Source of the DNA: Saprolegnia diclina VS20
Taxonomy: Eukaryota; Oomycota; Saprolegniomycetes; Saprolegniales; Saprolegniaceae
DNA: 29,507 bases
NCBI RefSeq assembly: GCF_000281045.1
Contig: NW_008246142.1
Coordinates: 117,150 to 146,656 of the forward strand
Direction of reading: 5' to 3'
Positions 1 through 9,048 of the stretch are shown here, one piece after another. The position numbers and the translations under genes were made by a program. The notes beneath the pieces were generated by a model. The model had not been told where the DNA came from. It was given only the letters and a program-made list of their open reading frames with translations, and made no database searches. Numbering within the stretch: position 1 is the first letter of the stretch; each line of letters begins with the position of its first letter.

Positions 1-373
1 AGTCAGCACAAAACTGCTCGTCGTTCATCGAAAGGGACGATGACGTGGGCAGTCGCATGATATTCCACCTGGTCTCGCACTCAATTATCGACCAATATAT
101 TAGTTAATGGCTTGTATACATCTAGTCAGGTCATCGGGAAGAAGCGTTGCCGATAGGTTTCTCGACATGTCGTGATTCCGCCAACAGTCTCGGTATGTGT
201 GCTTTGTGCAAAGGAGCATTTAATGGCCGAAAAAACTGGGCCCACGCTTTTGGCCAATCATAAATTAGAGAAAGGACCGGATCCTACCTTGCAATCATTT
301 GTTTTTTGTATGGGGTGTCGAGGAAATTAATCGCGAAACCTCCGACCTACATATTTTTGGGTGAGCGGCGAGC
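1..373. other. 5' flank and probable promoter of the Rab11 gene
   Basis: No coding region is convincing in this stretch. The ATG at 374 is preceded by an AT-rich tract around 340-360 (ACATATTTTTGG) and a short GC-rich leader, so transcription of the Rab11 gene probably starts within the last 60 bases. I see no clear TATA box and no recognisable repeat. Confidence 0.4.
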
Positions 374-1068
374 ATGGCAGCCAAGGACGACGACTACGAC
401 TACCTCTTCAAGGTCGTCCTCATCGGCGACTCGGGCGTCGGCAAGTCCAACCTCCTCTCGCGCTTCACGCGCAACGAGTTCTCGCTCGAGTCCAAGTCGA
501 CGATCGGCGTCGAGTTTGCGACCAAGTCGATCCAAGCCGAAGGCAAGACCATCAAGGCGCAGATCTGGGATACCGCCGGGCAGGAGCGGTACCGCGCCAT
601 CACGAGTGCCTACTACCGCGGCGCAGTCGGCGCCCTCCTCGTATACGACATCACCAAGCACCCGACCTTTGAAAACGTCGAGCGGTGGCTCAAGGAACTG
701 CGCGACCACGCCGACGCCAACACGGTTTGCGCGCCGCGACCAAGCTGGCTGCGAATGCTGATGCGTGCTAGGTGATTATGCTTGTCGGCAACAAGAGCGA
801 CTTGCGGCACTTGCGCGCGGTGCAGACGGACGAGGCCATGGCGTTTGCCGAGAAGCACAACCTGGCGTTCCTCGAGACGTCGGCGCTCGACGCGACCGGC
901 GTCGACACGGCCTTCCAGCGCATCCTCACGGAAATCTACTCGCTCATGAGCCGCAAGACGATGCAGGCCCAAGAGAACGCGGCGAGCCTTCCCGCCGGCA
1001 ACAAGATTGAAATCACGGCTGAAAACTCGGGCGCGGCCAAGGCCAAGAAGAAGGGCGCGTGCTGCTAA
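374..1068 (+). CDS. rab11: Rab11-type small GTPase
   Basis: Exons 374-724 and 772-1068 encode 215 aa; the 47-bp GT-AG intron (725-771) is phase 0 and joins ...ADANT to [11 protein letters not shown]. All Ras-family G motifs are visible: G1 GDSGVGKS near residue 18, the switch I threonine in STIGVEF, G3 WDTAGQE, G4 GNKSDL and G5 ETSA. The chain ends in Cys-Cys, the dual geranylgeranylation signal of Rabs. The N-terminal [19 protein letters not shown] and the [20 protein letters not shown] stretch place it in the Rab11/RabA branch. Known role of the family: GTP-dependent control of recycling endosome and post-Golgi traffic to the surface, and membrane delivery in cytokinesis. The start is the first in-frame ATG and fits the usual Rab length. 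Nothing looks broken. It converges on the gene at 1269-2043, with about 200 bp between the stops. Confidence 0.95.
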
Positions 1069-1268
1069 GCGCTGTGCATACCCAACGTAGCATGATCCGA
1101 TTTACATATTGCACCTCATTTGTCGAGCGTTGTGGTTGTTGCATCGCTGCAGCCGGCGCGCCGACTGTGGCATCCTCCATGCACCCAACCACGTGCTGCA
1201 TATTGGGAGCAGAAACACGTATCCAACTTGGAAATACTCAGATTGGTGTTTAATGAAATGGTGAAAGG

Positions 1269-2043
1269 CTAGACGTCAATGGCCCGGAACGTTGGTTTAT
1301 GGCCCCGCGCCGAGTCGGGGACGCCGGCGCCCGTGTAGCGCACGGCGCTCTCGCTGTACTTGACGTCGTCGTGGTCGGTGGTCGCGCTCACGTGGCTTGC
1401 GTCGTCCTCGGCGCTCGAGCGTGGCGGCCAGAGCACGAATTTGATGTACACAAACCGCTCTTCCGGGTCAATGCCATGAAGCCAGAGCCCGACGGCAGCG
1501 AGCGAGAGCAGCCCGACGAGGTACACGGCCGCAATCTCGAGCCGCAAGAGCCCACAGCTCGCCAAGCCCGCGCTCGCATACAGAGAGCAGTCGCTGTTGT
1601 ACGCGGCGAGCGACGCACCGAGGCCGAGGCCAAACGCAATGAGAAAGAACGCAGCGTCCGTGAGGAGCTCGCGGCGCTTGGTCGGCGTCACGGTCAGCGC
1701 CTCGAGCATCGTGCTGTGGTTCAAATCGGTCCGCGTCGTGTCGTAGACGCTGCTGCGCAGCTGGCGGACGCGCCGCGCCGCTTGGACCTCGCGAACCGCG
1801 CGCCAGAGACCGTAGATGAGTGCGACGCAGAGCACGAGGAGGCACGCGTCCCACGTGGGACCGCCGAGCTGGATGGCGACGCCATGTCCGGCTTGACCTA
1901 GATGGATCTTGAGGAGGCGCGGTCATCCGGGATGACGTACCGCGTGGGAAGCTGGTCGCATGCGCAATGAGGCCGATGGCGGCGAAGAGCGTCTGCGTCA
2001 GTCGCAGGCCGGCGGCGGCAAAGTCGCGGGCAAAGTCGGCCAT
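1269..2043 (-). CDS. Four-TM membrane protein (standalone copy of a module also fused to an elicitin domain)
   Basis: Exons on the minus strand are 2043-1941 and 1897-1269, with a 43-bp intron (1940-1898, phase 1, splitting a Gly codon in SFPRG/QAGHG). The product is 243 aa. Hydrophobic segments lie near residues 12-30, 48-65, 112-130 and 150-172. A charged region (RAVREVQAARRVRQLRSSVY) follows segment 2 and a polar C-terminal tail follows WLHGIDPEERFVYIKF. I do not recognise a named family. It is clearly paralogous to the C-terminal part of the gene at 7069-8341: QLGG-x-W before TM2, VGLWL-x-(G/R)-(I/M)-DP-(E/D)-ER after TM4, and an intron at the same place and phase. The ATG is immediately preceded by an Inr/FPR-like element (2048-2063), which supports this start. 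Function is unknown; the plasma membrane or endomembranes are likely. Confidence 0.8.
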
Positions 2044-2047
2044 GCGG

Positions 2048-2063
2048 CAAAGATGTTAAATGC
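2048..2063 (-). promoter_or_regulatory. Inr/FPR-like core promoter element
   Basis: Read on the minus strand, GCATTTAACATCTTTG lies 4 bases before the ATG at 2043. It resembles the oomycete Inr-FPR core promoter (a TCAYTYY-like initiator followed by a T-rich block). Similar elements precede the two elicitin-like genes at 9552 and 11115. Assignment is by eye only. Confidence 0.45.
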
Positions 2064-2229
2064 GTCAAACGCGTCACGTGGCGCGCGTCAAACCGTCGGC
2101 CCGTGACGTCTGTTTTTTTTGCCACGCGTTGCGTTGACTGTGTATTTGTATGGTGTGTGGCATGAAAGAATAAAAAGATGGAAGCGGCGAAACGGCCTGG
2201 ATGCGCCGAACGTTCCGGCGGTTTCAAGA

Positions 2230-2247
2230 TTTAACGCATGCGTTAAA
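2230..2247. repeat. Perfect 18-bp palindrome
   Basis: TTTAACGCATGCGTTAAA reads the same on both strands, with no loop. It lies about 187 bp upstream of the start of the four-TM gene (ATG at 2043, minus strand). A dimeric transcription-factor site is one possibility. Chance is another, since a 9-bp half-site is not extraordinary on its own. Confidence 0.7.
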
Positions 2248-2751
2248 CGCGACACGGGATCGATTCGACGGTGGCGAGAGTCGAGCTGATTCATTAACGG
2301 CCAAACTGAATGGTAAAAGTTGTTTTTGCGTGGCAACTAGAGGGCGGTGTCGAGAGATTTGGATGCGTAGCTTTCGTGCTTTTGGCGACCTTGGAGTTCC
2401 GCAAAAGCTGTTGGGCGTACCGGTACCCAAGTTCTTTGGATTGTGAGTGGCCGTGGCGATGACGCCGTGTCATCGATCCCAATGTACAACCATGATGCAC
2501 AACTTACGTTATACTTTTGTGTGTGCGCGCTTTATTTGCATTAACGTTAACACTACTTTTTCAGTATTGCGAGCAACTAGACAAGCATCCAGAGCTGCAC
2601 CCAGCCGACCGCTCACCCAGCAAGCTCTTATTGCACGTAAAATTCGACGGACGCATTTCAACGACAACGACTCTCTGACAAGTCGAAACCACTTGACTTG
2701 ACGTCCAGGAAATCGTTCAGTGGCGAAAAGCTCTGAGTACGAAGGAAGACG

Positions 2752-2775
2752 CACCGGTGGACAGACCCACCGGTG
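2752..2775. repeat. Inverted repeat, 9-bp arms
   Basis: The arms CACCGGTGG and CCACCGGTG are separated by 6 bases. They lie in gene-free DNA about 1.5 kb from the nearest annotated start. No function can be assigned. Confidence 0.7.
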
Positions 2776-4105
2776 TGTCTTGTGGCGGTCATGACTGGCG
2801 GATCAGCCGCAAACTATGTGTGATCGGTTGCGATAACTTTTCTACAACGACTAGCGAAGCAGATCTCTGCTGGTACTGCAATCCAATTCCAGTGTAAATG
2901 AATTAGTGGGTGCACAGCAGCAAAACCTCGACCTTTGCCCTCACCAGTATTGTTGCGCAGCACTCTAGTGTAACCTCGATTGCTACTTGTATGATAAACA
3001 AATACGCTTGGCGGTACTTGGGTTCCAGCATCAGCGCATTGACCAGCGAGAGTGCAGAGCTTGGTTGCACAAGCTCTGCGTGCCCACATTGTACACGTGT
3101 GGCCCAACGGAAAACTCACTAAAACAACTTGGTGTTTGTATACCATGGATGGATCTTTCGCACGTGACAAATGCAGCTTTGGCATTTCACACACAATTTA
3201 CACCTAGCCATCGCCTTGCCACAGCGTGAGCAATGAAAGGCTACTCCTTTCACAAAGAACCGGAATGCTCCTGAATCAGAAACTCTGCGCAATGTGGACG
3301 CATGACGTAGGTATCGAAGGAATTGCCCGACAAGTTCAACAAGATCTGCCGGACCATGCGTTGCAAACGATAGACGAGGACAACAGTGTCGCTACGTCAA
3401 CGAGCGTCTGTCGACGGCTGAAAATACTTTGGGCTGCTTCCTGCGAGGTCCAAAGACTGGTACGACGAGAACCAAACGCCAAACAGCGTACTAGCAAGTC
3501 GGTTTCATAGTGTTAAGATTACTTCAATTTTCTGCGAGCGATTGCTTCAGCGAATCTCGTGGCGTCGACCTGACAGATGCCCTCTGATTTTGCTTTTTGC
3601 GGTCGTCAAAGCCGTGGATCTATCGAACTGCCTCGTACCGGTAACGACCTCTGGCGTGATTGAAGGCCAGTGTCGAGGAGAGGAAAAGAAGAATCAAGTG
3701 CACACATCGCAGGTTGTGGCACGAGTTCATTCATCCAATATAAAGGAATCACCGCCGCACGTCTGATATTAGAACCAGCGCCATGTCGCTCGGTTGAAAC
3801 GTACAGGAGATTGTTCGATCGACCAGCTCCCAATTCGTGGTTGGTTTTATTAATAGTCGTGGCATCGAACCCTCGCGCTATCAAGAGCAAATACTACTAG
3901 TACGTACTACTGTGCTGGGTCCGGGCCACATGTTCTGATAATGCACCCGCCGTACTGCACCAGCTGGGCTCCAGTTGCAAACGTACTACACTGTAGTCGA
4001 ACACTCGAATTGCATCGGCCAACTTTCGGCCAGCATGAAAACGCGCTGCAAGACACCGTGATGCAGCGACGATGCAATACGTCCATCCAACGCACTAGTC
4101 GTGGC

Positions 4106-4153
4106 ACTGTTCTACTAACTGTTCTACTAACTGATCTACTAACTGTTATGCTA
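4106..4153. repeat. 12-bp tandem repeat, four units
   Basis: The unit ACTGTTCTACTA occurs twice exactly, then once with one change (ACTGATCTACTA), then once with two changes (ACTGTTATGCTA). It lies 130-175 bp upstream of the acyltransferase start at 4282. It may be a simple minisatellite or part of that promoter. Confidence 0.8.
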
Positions 4154-4281
4154 CGGTTGGTTGGATGCACCCAATGTGAAACGGGTCGGGTCATTCCCTA
4201 CTCGCGACGTTTCAAGCTACAGTAGGCACGAATGACCCGCTGACACGCAAAGGTTGCATTGCCCACTTCTGATTTCGCCTC

Positions 4282-6804
4282 ATGCCTCACAGCAGCGACG
4301 TGCTGCCATCGCCGTCCGTCGTCGTCATCGACGAGCCCGTCGTCGTCGAGGTCGCCAAGCCGCATGCAGCGTACCGGCCGGACGTCGACGGCCTTCGGAC
4401 GCTGGCCGTGCTGCCCGTGGTCGTCTTCCACGCATACCCGGACCTCTTTCCCGGCGGCTTTATCGGCGTCGACATCTTCTTTGTCATTTCCGGCTACCTC
4501 ATCTCTGGTATCCTCTTCAAGGAGAACCAGCGCGGCTCGTTTTCGTACGCGAGCTTTTACACGCGGCGGGTGCGGCGCATCTTTCCCACTTTGATCTTAG
4601 TCTTGAGCGCAACGCTGTGGATGGGCTATCTCTACTTGATGGCGGCCAAGCTCAAGGCACTCGCGGCGACGATGCTCGCGGGCACGCTCTTCTGCGCCAA
4701 CCTCCAAGTGCTCTCGCTGGAGCATTCGTACTTTGCGCTCGACATCAAGATGAACCCGCTCCTACATCTCTGGTCGCTCGGCGTCGAAGAGCAGTTTTAC
4801 ATATTTTGGCCGCTCCTCGCGTCGATGGTCATGCGACTGTCGTACAAGCGCGCGCTGCTTCTCCAAATGGCCGTGCTAATCGGTAGCTTCGGCTTCAACA
4901 TTGGCTTCATCGGCTACCACGACACCAACAACGTCTCGTTCTACAACCCGCTGAGCCGGTTTTGGCAAATGGCCATGGGCGGTCTCCTCGCGTACGTGAC
5001 AAAATTCAATCCGAACGAGGCGTACACGAGCGTCACCACGTCGCCCGGTGCAGCCAAGGCGTCGTCGTCGGCTCCGTCGCCACGTCGCAACCATCTGCTG
5101 TCCGTGTCGGGCCTTGTGTGCATCCTCGTTGGCTTTTACTGCATCAACGAAGCCCGCTTGTTTCCGGGCTTTTGGGCGCTGCTCCCAACCGTCGGTGCCA
5201 CCTTGCTCATCGCCGCAGGCCCCGACGCGATCATCAACCAGCATCTCCTCAGCAACCGCGTCGCGGTCTACATTGGCAAGATCAGCTACTGTCTCTACCT
5301 CTGGCACTGGCCGCTCCTCGTGTTTGCAAAAGAGCGGTACCCGGACGACCCGCCCATGTACGCCTCGCCGCTGACGATGCTTCTCGCGAGCTTCGTACTG
5401 AGTGTGCTCACATACAAGGACGTCGAGACGCCATTGCGCCGCAAGAAGGCGTGGTATGTGACCCCGACGCTCGTGCTATGTGTCGTCGCGCTCGGAATTG
5501 CTGCCTTGTGCGTCTACACCGACCCGTCGCAGTTTTCGGCCATTGAAATCGAAGTCGCCAAGTCGCTCACAGCCGCCGACGTCGAGATGGCACCCGTCGC
5601 CACGGCGCCCGCTGACTACCCCTCGCAGGTGCAGGCCCACGCGACCGAGGCAGGCAACAGTACGTGGACGTCGGTGCACGCGTCGAACGTACCGATCGTC
5701 GCTTCCGGGGCCCCGGTCGTCATCCCCGTCAATGCGTCCGTGCAGCTTGCTACTGCGGCCCCCGTCGTCGCCACCGACGCTCCTGTCAACGCGACCGAGG
5801 TCCGCGTTGTGGCGACGGCGGCACCGATCGTCGCCACGGCTGCACCGATCGTTGCGACGGCTGCACCGGTCTTGAAGAAGCGCCCGCCGACGACGCTGGC
5901 GATGGTGCGCAAGTCGCAAGTCGACGGCGCATGGAACACGGGCGCTGGCATCACGTGTCCCGCCGACTTGCCGTATGTGGCCAAAGCGATAACGCCCAAG
6001 CCATTTCCGTTCAAGGAGTTCATTAGCTCGGCGTACCCCGAAGTGTGCCAGCTGCTCAACCCGCACCACGAAGAGAACGGCGTCCTCGTCGTCCTTGGCG
6101 ACTCGCATGCAGACATGACCAAGCCTCGCATTGTACGTCTCTTTGAACAAGCTACGGCTGCGCAAAAGCCGTTCCCGACTGTCATCTTCAAGACGCGGTT
6201 TGGGCGCGCGCTGCTCTCGTGCCGTCCCGAGTTCTCGGCCAACATGGCCATGGTCAAGGCGCTCAAGCCGCAAGCCGTCCTCTTGGTAATCCACTGGATT
6301 CAGTACCTCAACCCCGCGGCCCCCGCGGGCGCGCCGCAGAGCTACCCACCCAAGTGCTGCTGGGAGAACGGCGTGCCGTGCAAGGACCAGAGCATGGCCG
6401 ACGTCGACGCGCTCTTGTTGGACCTCCAAGACGAGCTCATTGCGCTAAGGGACCTCGGGATCAAGGTCTTCCTCGTCGACCAGAGCCCCGAGTACGACCG
6501 CATGAACCCGGCAACGTGGCTCCACGGCGAGACCGTCAAGCTCCCGACCGAGCCCGTGCTCAAGTCGGTGTTCCAGCACGAGCGGCAATGGCTCTTTGAC
6601 CGCCTTCACCGTGTCGTCGCCAACTCGGATGCGACCTTGATCGACTACGCCGACAACTACTCGGACGGCGACAAGATCAAGTTTGTCGACGACGCCGGCG
6701 TGCCATACATTTGGATCTACAACCACTTGACGTCGACGGCCGCGCGGAACCACCTCTCGGTCGTCGATAGAGTCGTGGCGGCCGCCATGACGCGCCACGC
6801 ATAG
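4282..6804 (+). CDS. OafA/acyltransferase-3 membrane acyltransferase with C-terminal SGNH domain
   Basis: A single exon encodes 840 aa. Residues about 30-400 form an acyltransferase-3 (OafA/YrhL-like) integral membrane domain: YRPDVDGLRTLAVLPVVVFH with the family's key His at about residue 50, GGFIGVDIFFVISGYLIS, the basic SFYTRRVRRIFP, and HLWSLGVEEQFYIFWP. Roughly ten hydrophobic segments follow. Residues about 420-550 are an Ala/Val/Thr/Pro-rich linker with repeated VATAAPI units. Residues about 555-840 are an SGNH-like domain: the nucleophile block GDSH at 606-609 and a C-terminal NHLS with the presumed catalytic His at 824. Bacterial proteins of this type move acyl groups (often acetyl) across the membrane onto surface polysaccharides, the SGNH part acting on the far side. 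Here the target is probably a cell-wall or secreted glycan, which is inference. The intron-free structure and bacterial-style fusion raise the possibility of old horizontal transfer. The 3' end converges on 7069. Confidence 0.92.
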   Translation: MPHSSDVLPSPSVVVIDEPVVVEVAKPHAAYRPDVDGLRTLAVLPVVVFHAYPDLFPGGFIGVDIFFVISGYLISGILFKENQRGSFSYASFYTRRVRRIFPTLILVLSATLWMGYLYLMAAKLKALAATMLAGTLFCANLQVLSLEHSYFALDIKMNPLLHLWSLGVEEQFYIFWPLLASMVMRLSYKRALLLQMAVLIGSFGFNIGFIGYHDTNNVSFYNPLSRFWQMAMGGLLAYVTKFNPNEAYTSVTTSPGAAKASSSAPSPRRNHLLSVSGLVCILVGFYCINEARLFPGFWALLPTVGATLLIAAGPDAIINQHLLSNRVAVYIGKISYCLYLWHWPLLVFAKERYPDDPPMYASPLTMLLASFVLSVLTYKDVETPLRRKKAWYVTPTLVLCVVALGIAALCVYTDPSQFSAIEIEVAKSLTAADVEMAPVATAPADYPSQVQAHATEAGNSTWTSVHASNVPIVASGAPVVIPVNASVQLATAAPVVATDAPVNATEVRVVATAAPIVATAAPIVATAAPVLKKRPPTTLAMVRKSQVDGAWNTGAGITCPADLPYVAKAITPKPFPFKEFISSAYPEVCQLLNPHHEENGVLVVLGDSHADMTKPRIVRLFEQATAAQKPFPTVIFKTRFGRALLSCRPEFSANMAMVKALKPQAVLLVIHWIQYLNPAAPAGAPQSYPPKCCWENGVPCKDQSMADVDALLLDLQDELIALRDLGIKVFLVDQSPEYDRMNPATWLHGETVKLPTEPVLKSVFQHERQWLFDRLHRVVANSDATLIDYADNYSDGDKIKFVDDAGVPYIWIYNHLTSTAARNHLSVVDRVVAAAMTRHA

Positions 6805-7068
6805 TGCTCGCCTCCAACGACGCCAACTAGAGTCCTAGTCCATTTCCTAACTCCATCTCTATCTTAAATACAATCCAACTCGACTTTTATGCGGTCGGAG
6901 ACGCGGTTAACTGGACGTACAACAGCAACAAGGGTGGTACCTTGAACCAACGCTGCCGCCATCTTCGCGCCGTGCTCACCGCCTTGTAGCCGACACCGAA
7001 CATGACAAGGACGCCCAAGACAACAGTAATATATCACAAGTCCGAGGGGCATGCCACGCATTGGCCTC

Positions 7069-8341
7069 CTACGTGGCATGCGCAGCGTAGGGCTCGGGCG
7101 GCGCACGGTACGACGTTTCGCTTGGCGACACCGGCCACCCAGCATGGAAGCGGCGCTCGTCCGGGTCCATGCGCGCGAGCCAGAGACCGACAAGTGTCCA
7201 CATGGTCAGCACCGTCAAAAAGTCGAACGCAATTGCTGCCCGCAGTGGACCGCAGCGCAAGAGGGCCACGCTTCCGCAACCGGCGTTGAGATCGCTGGCC
7301 GCGGTGGACAAGCCGACGACGAGTCCCGCCAAGCTTAGAAGCACGTCGACGACCAGTGTGACTTTAGTCGTTGTTGTCAACGGCACATAGTGCACATCGT
7401 CGTCGTCGTCATCGTCCAACTCTTGACGAGGGCGGGAGGCAATGTCCTTGTAAACGACGACGATCAAGACGGCGCCTTGGAGAAGCAGCAGCACCAAGAC
7501 AACGAGCAGCGCTGTCCAAACGCCACCGCCAAGTTGCGTCGAGACGCCGTCGGCGGTTGTAACTACAATACACTGTCAGACCTTTTGTCGAGTCGGTGAT
7601 GAGAGTACCCGTGGGAAAGGCGCCAGCGAGCGCTGCGAGGCCGACACCCGCGCAGACTGCTTGGAGCACCCGGCCAACAACGGGCAAAAAGTGTGCGACC
7701 TCTTCCGACCAATCAAGCTCGTCGTCATCTTCGTCGTCCTCGCCGTGCTCATGCGCGTGAAGAGGTGGATTAGGTGCTTGCGGTCTCTGGCGATGCGCTC
7801 GCTTTCGGGCGATCACAAAGAGACATAGGAGCACGAGGAGCGCGAGGCCAATGAGGATGAGCCCGACTGCCATGCCAGTCGTGCCCGAGGAAGTCGCATC
7901 GCTCGTCAATGTGGTTTGGTTGCCTCTGCCAGCGTTATCGATCGGGCTGCGCGTCGTGATCGTCGTCACTGGCGGTGTCGTTGGGGACGTCGTGGTTGGC
8001 GTCGGTGTCGTTGTCGGTGCCGGCGTCGTCGTCTTGGGCGGCTTGGTTGTCGGCGCGTGCGTAAGCGCATCTTGCTTGCTTGGGTAAAAGCAAATGGAGC
8101 GCAAGGTCGATACGGTGATCGTGTTGATGCCGTCGCTCAAGGCGCAGTTGCTGAGGCGTGAGCTCAAGAAGCCGGTCGCGAGGAACGTGCCGCAGACGAC
8201 CGAGCCGCAGTCGCTCGCGACGAGGCTGAGGTCAACTCTGTTGTCCATTAAAGCGGACAGGAAGTCGCAGCTCGAGAAGCCCGGGAAGCCCTCGAGCGAC
8301 TTGAGCGCGCTGTTCAGCGCCTCTGCGCACGTCGCCGTCAT
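7069..8341 (-). CDS. Elicitin-like domain fused to a five-TM membrane region
   Basis: Exons on the minus strand are 8341-7609 and 7562-7069, with a 46-bp phase-1 intron; 408 aa. Residues 1-90 form an elicitin-like domain with six cysteines at 5, 25, 45, 50, 66 and 84, close to the classic spacing including C-x4-C. A Thr/Pro-rich linker follows (about 95-145). A TM segment (MAVGLILIGLALLVLLCLFV) leads to a basic then strongly acidic tail (EDDEDDDELDW). The chain then runs straight into a four-TM module homologous to the protein at 1269-2043, ending ...EPYAAHAT. No in-frame ATG lies between the first TM and the module, so two separate genes are unlikely. Elicitins bind sterols or lipids outside the cell; here the domain would be membrane-tethered. 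No signal peptide is seen before MTATC. Alternatives are a missed 5' exon or a missed intron at the junction. Confidence 0.75.
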
Positions 8342-8369
8342 CGTCGAAAGTGTGCAAATCGAAGTGCGT

Positions 8370-8393
8370 TGATTGGCGGCTTTCCGCCAATCA
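8370..8393. promoter_or_regulatory. Inverted repeat of two opposed CCAAT boxes
   Basis: TGATTGGCGG and CCGCCAATCA form perfect 10-bp arms around a 4-base loop, 28 bp upstream of the ATG at 8341. Each arm contains a CCAAT core (ATTGG/CCAAT), the NF-Y binding motif in other eukaryotes. It is probably a promoter element of the elicitin fusion gene. Confidence 0.65.
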
Positions 8394-8785
8394 GTGCGCG
8401 ACCAACTCAGATCCTTGCGGCGCTGACTTTTGCGCTGAGCTGAATTGCCGGACGGGACCCCGACTCTCCAAACTGCATCTACCAAGCGATTACATAATAT
8501 ATACATACTAGAGATACTATAAATGCAAACTTTAATGGGAGTATGAAGCGCTCGTGGGCAAGGGTTGGCTTCCGTACAAGCGCTTGTTGTGCGCGTATGA
8601 CGGAGTGTGGCGAACCAAGAGTGCATAAACTCTTGGGCGAACTGACCAAGGATAATATTGTCTATCCGCACGTTTACGAATTCGCGAATCCGTGAAGCAA
8701 TTGATATGAATGAATGCTCAAGTGAGTCAAGTGCCGAGATTTCGGATCGGAATGCGTTGTGAGAGCGTGCCACGTCATTTGTTGA

Positions 8786-8810
8786 GCCGGATAGACTTCG
8801 ACTATCCGGC
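8786..8810. repeat. Inverted repeat, 9-bp arms
   Basis: GCCGGATAG and CTATCCGGC are separated by 7 bases. The repeat lies about 240 bp beyond the stop of the elicitin-like gene ending at 9049 and about 445 bp upstream of the fusion gene. Function is unknown. Confidence 0.7.
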
Positions 8811-9048
8811 GCCTTGGCCGACATCGGTTGCCGTTTGTGCTGAGGCAACTTGGCGTCTCTCGTTGACTGCGAGTGCGATGGAATTTCCCGCCGTTCCCAG
8901 CAGAGGATTTTGAGACCTGTTTAGACACGACCAGTGACTACCAGAACTACCGCCCGCAGAACACGATTGTTGTGACGTGGAGATGATTATGTTTGGGGTT
9001 GTATCAAAATGTCTTTCATTTATGTTTCATGTATCTAAGATACATTCC

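Larger units (their letters stand above)
2044..4281. other. Gene-poor intergenic stretch of about 2.2 kb
   Basis: Open frames of up to 126 codons exist on both strands (for example 2814-3194 minus and 3226-3510 plus), but none shows a domain, a biased composition or splice-consistent extensions, and composition is more AT-rich than in the flanking genes. The stretch holds an 18-bp palindrome (2230-2247), an inverted repeat (2752-2775) and a 12-bp tandem repeat (4106-4153). It could hide a decayed gene or an RNA gene, but I cannot identify either. Confidence 0.5.
8342..9048. other. Intergenic region between two elicitin-like genes
   Basis: No coding frame is convincing. It contains the CCAAT inverted repeat (8370-8393), an AT-rich block (about 8490-8530, with ATAATATATACATAC), and a 9-bp inverted repeat (8786-8810). 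I looked for an upstream exon carrying a signal peptide for the gene at 8341 and found none. Confidence 0.5.

Noticed and set aside
2814-3194. 126-codon minus-strand frame
   Set aside because: No domain, no bias and no splice extension; overlapping plus-strand frames are equally open.
5476-6429. 317-codon minus-strand open frame
   Set aside because: It is antisense to the acyltransferase, whose motifs are unambiguous; GC-rich third positions keep the opposite strand open.
7069-7720. A separate four-TM gene beside a separate elicitin gene
   Set aside because: There is no in-frame ATG between the first TM and the module, no stop and no good intron, so the single-gene reading is simpler.
8786-8810. 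Rho-independent-type terminator
   Set aside because: No T-run follows the hairpin, and the DNA is eukaryotic nuclear.
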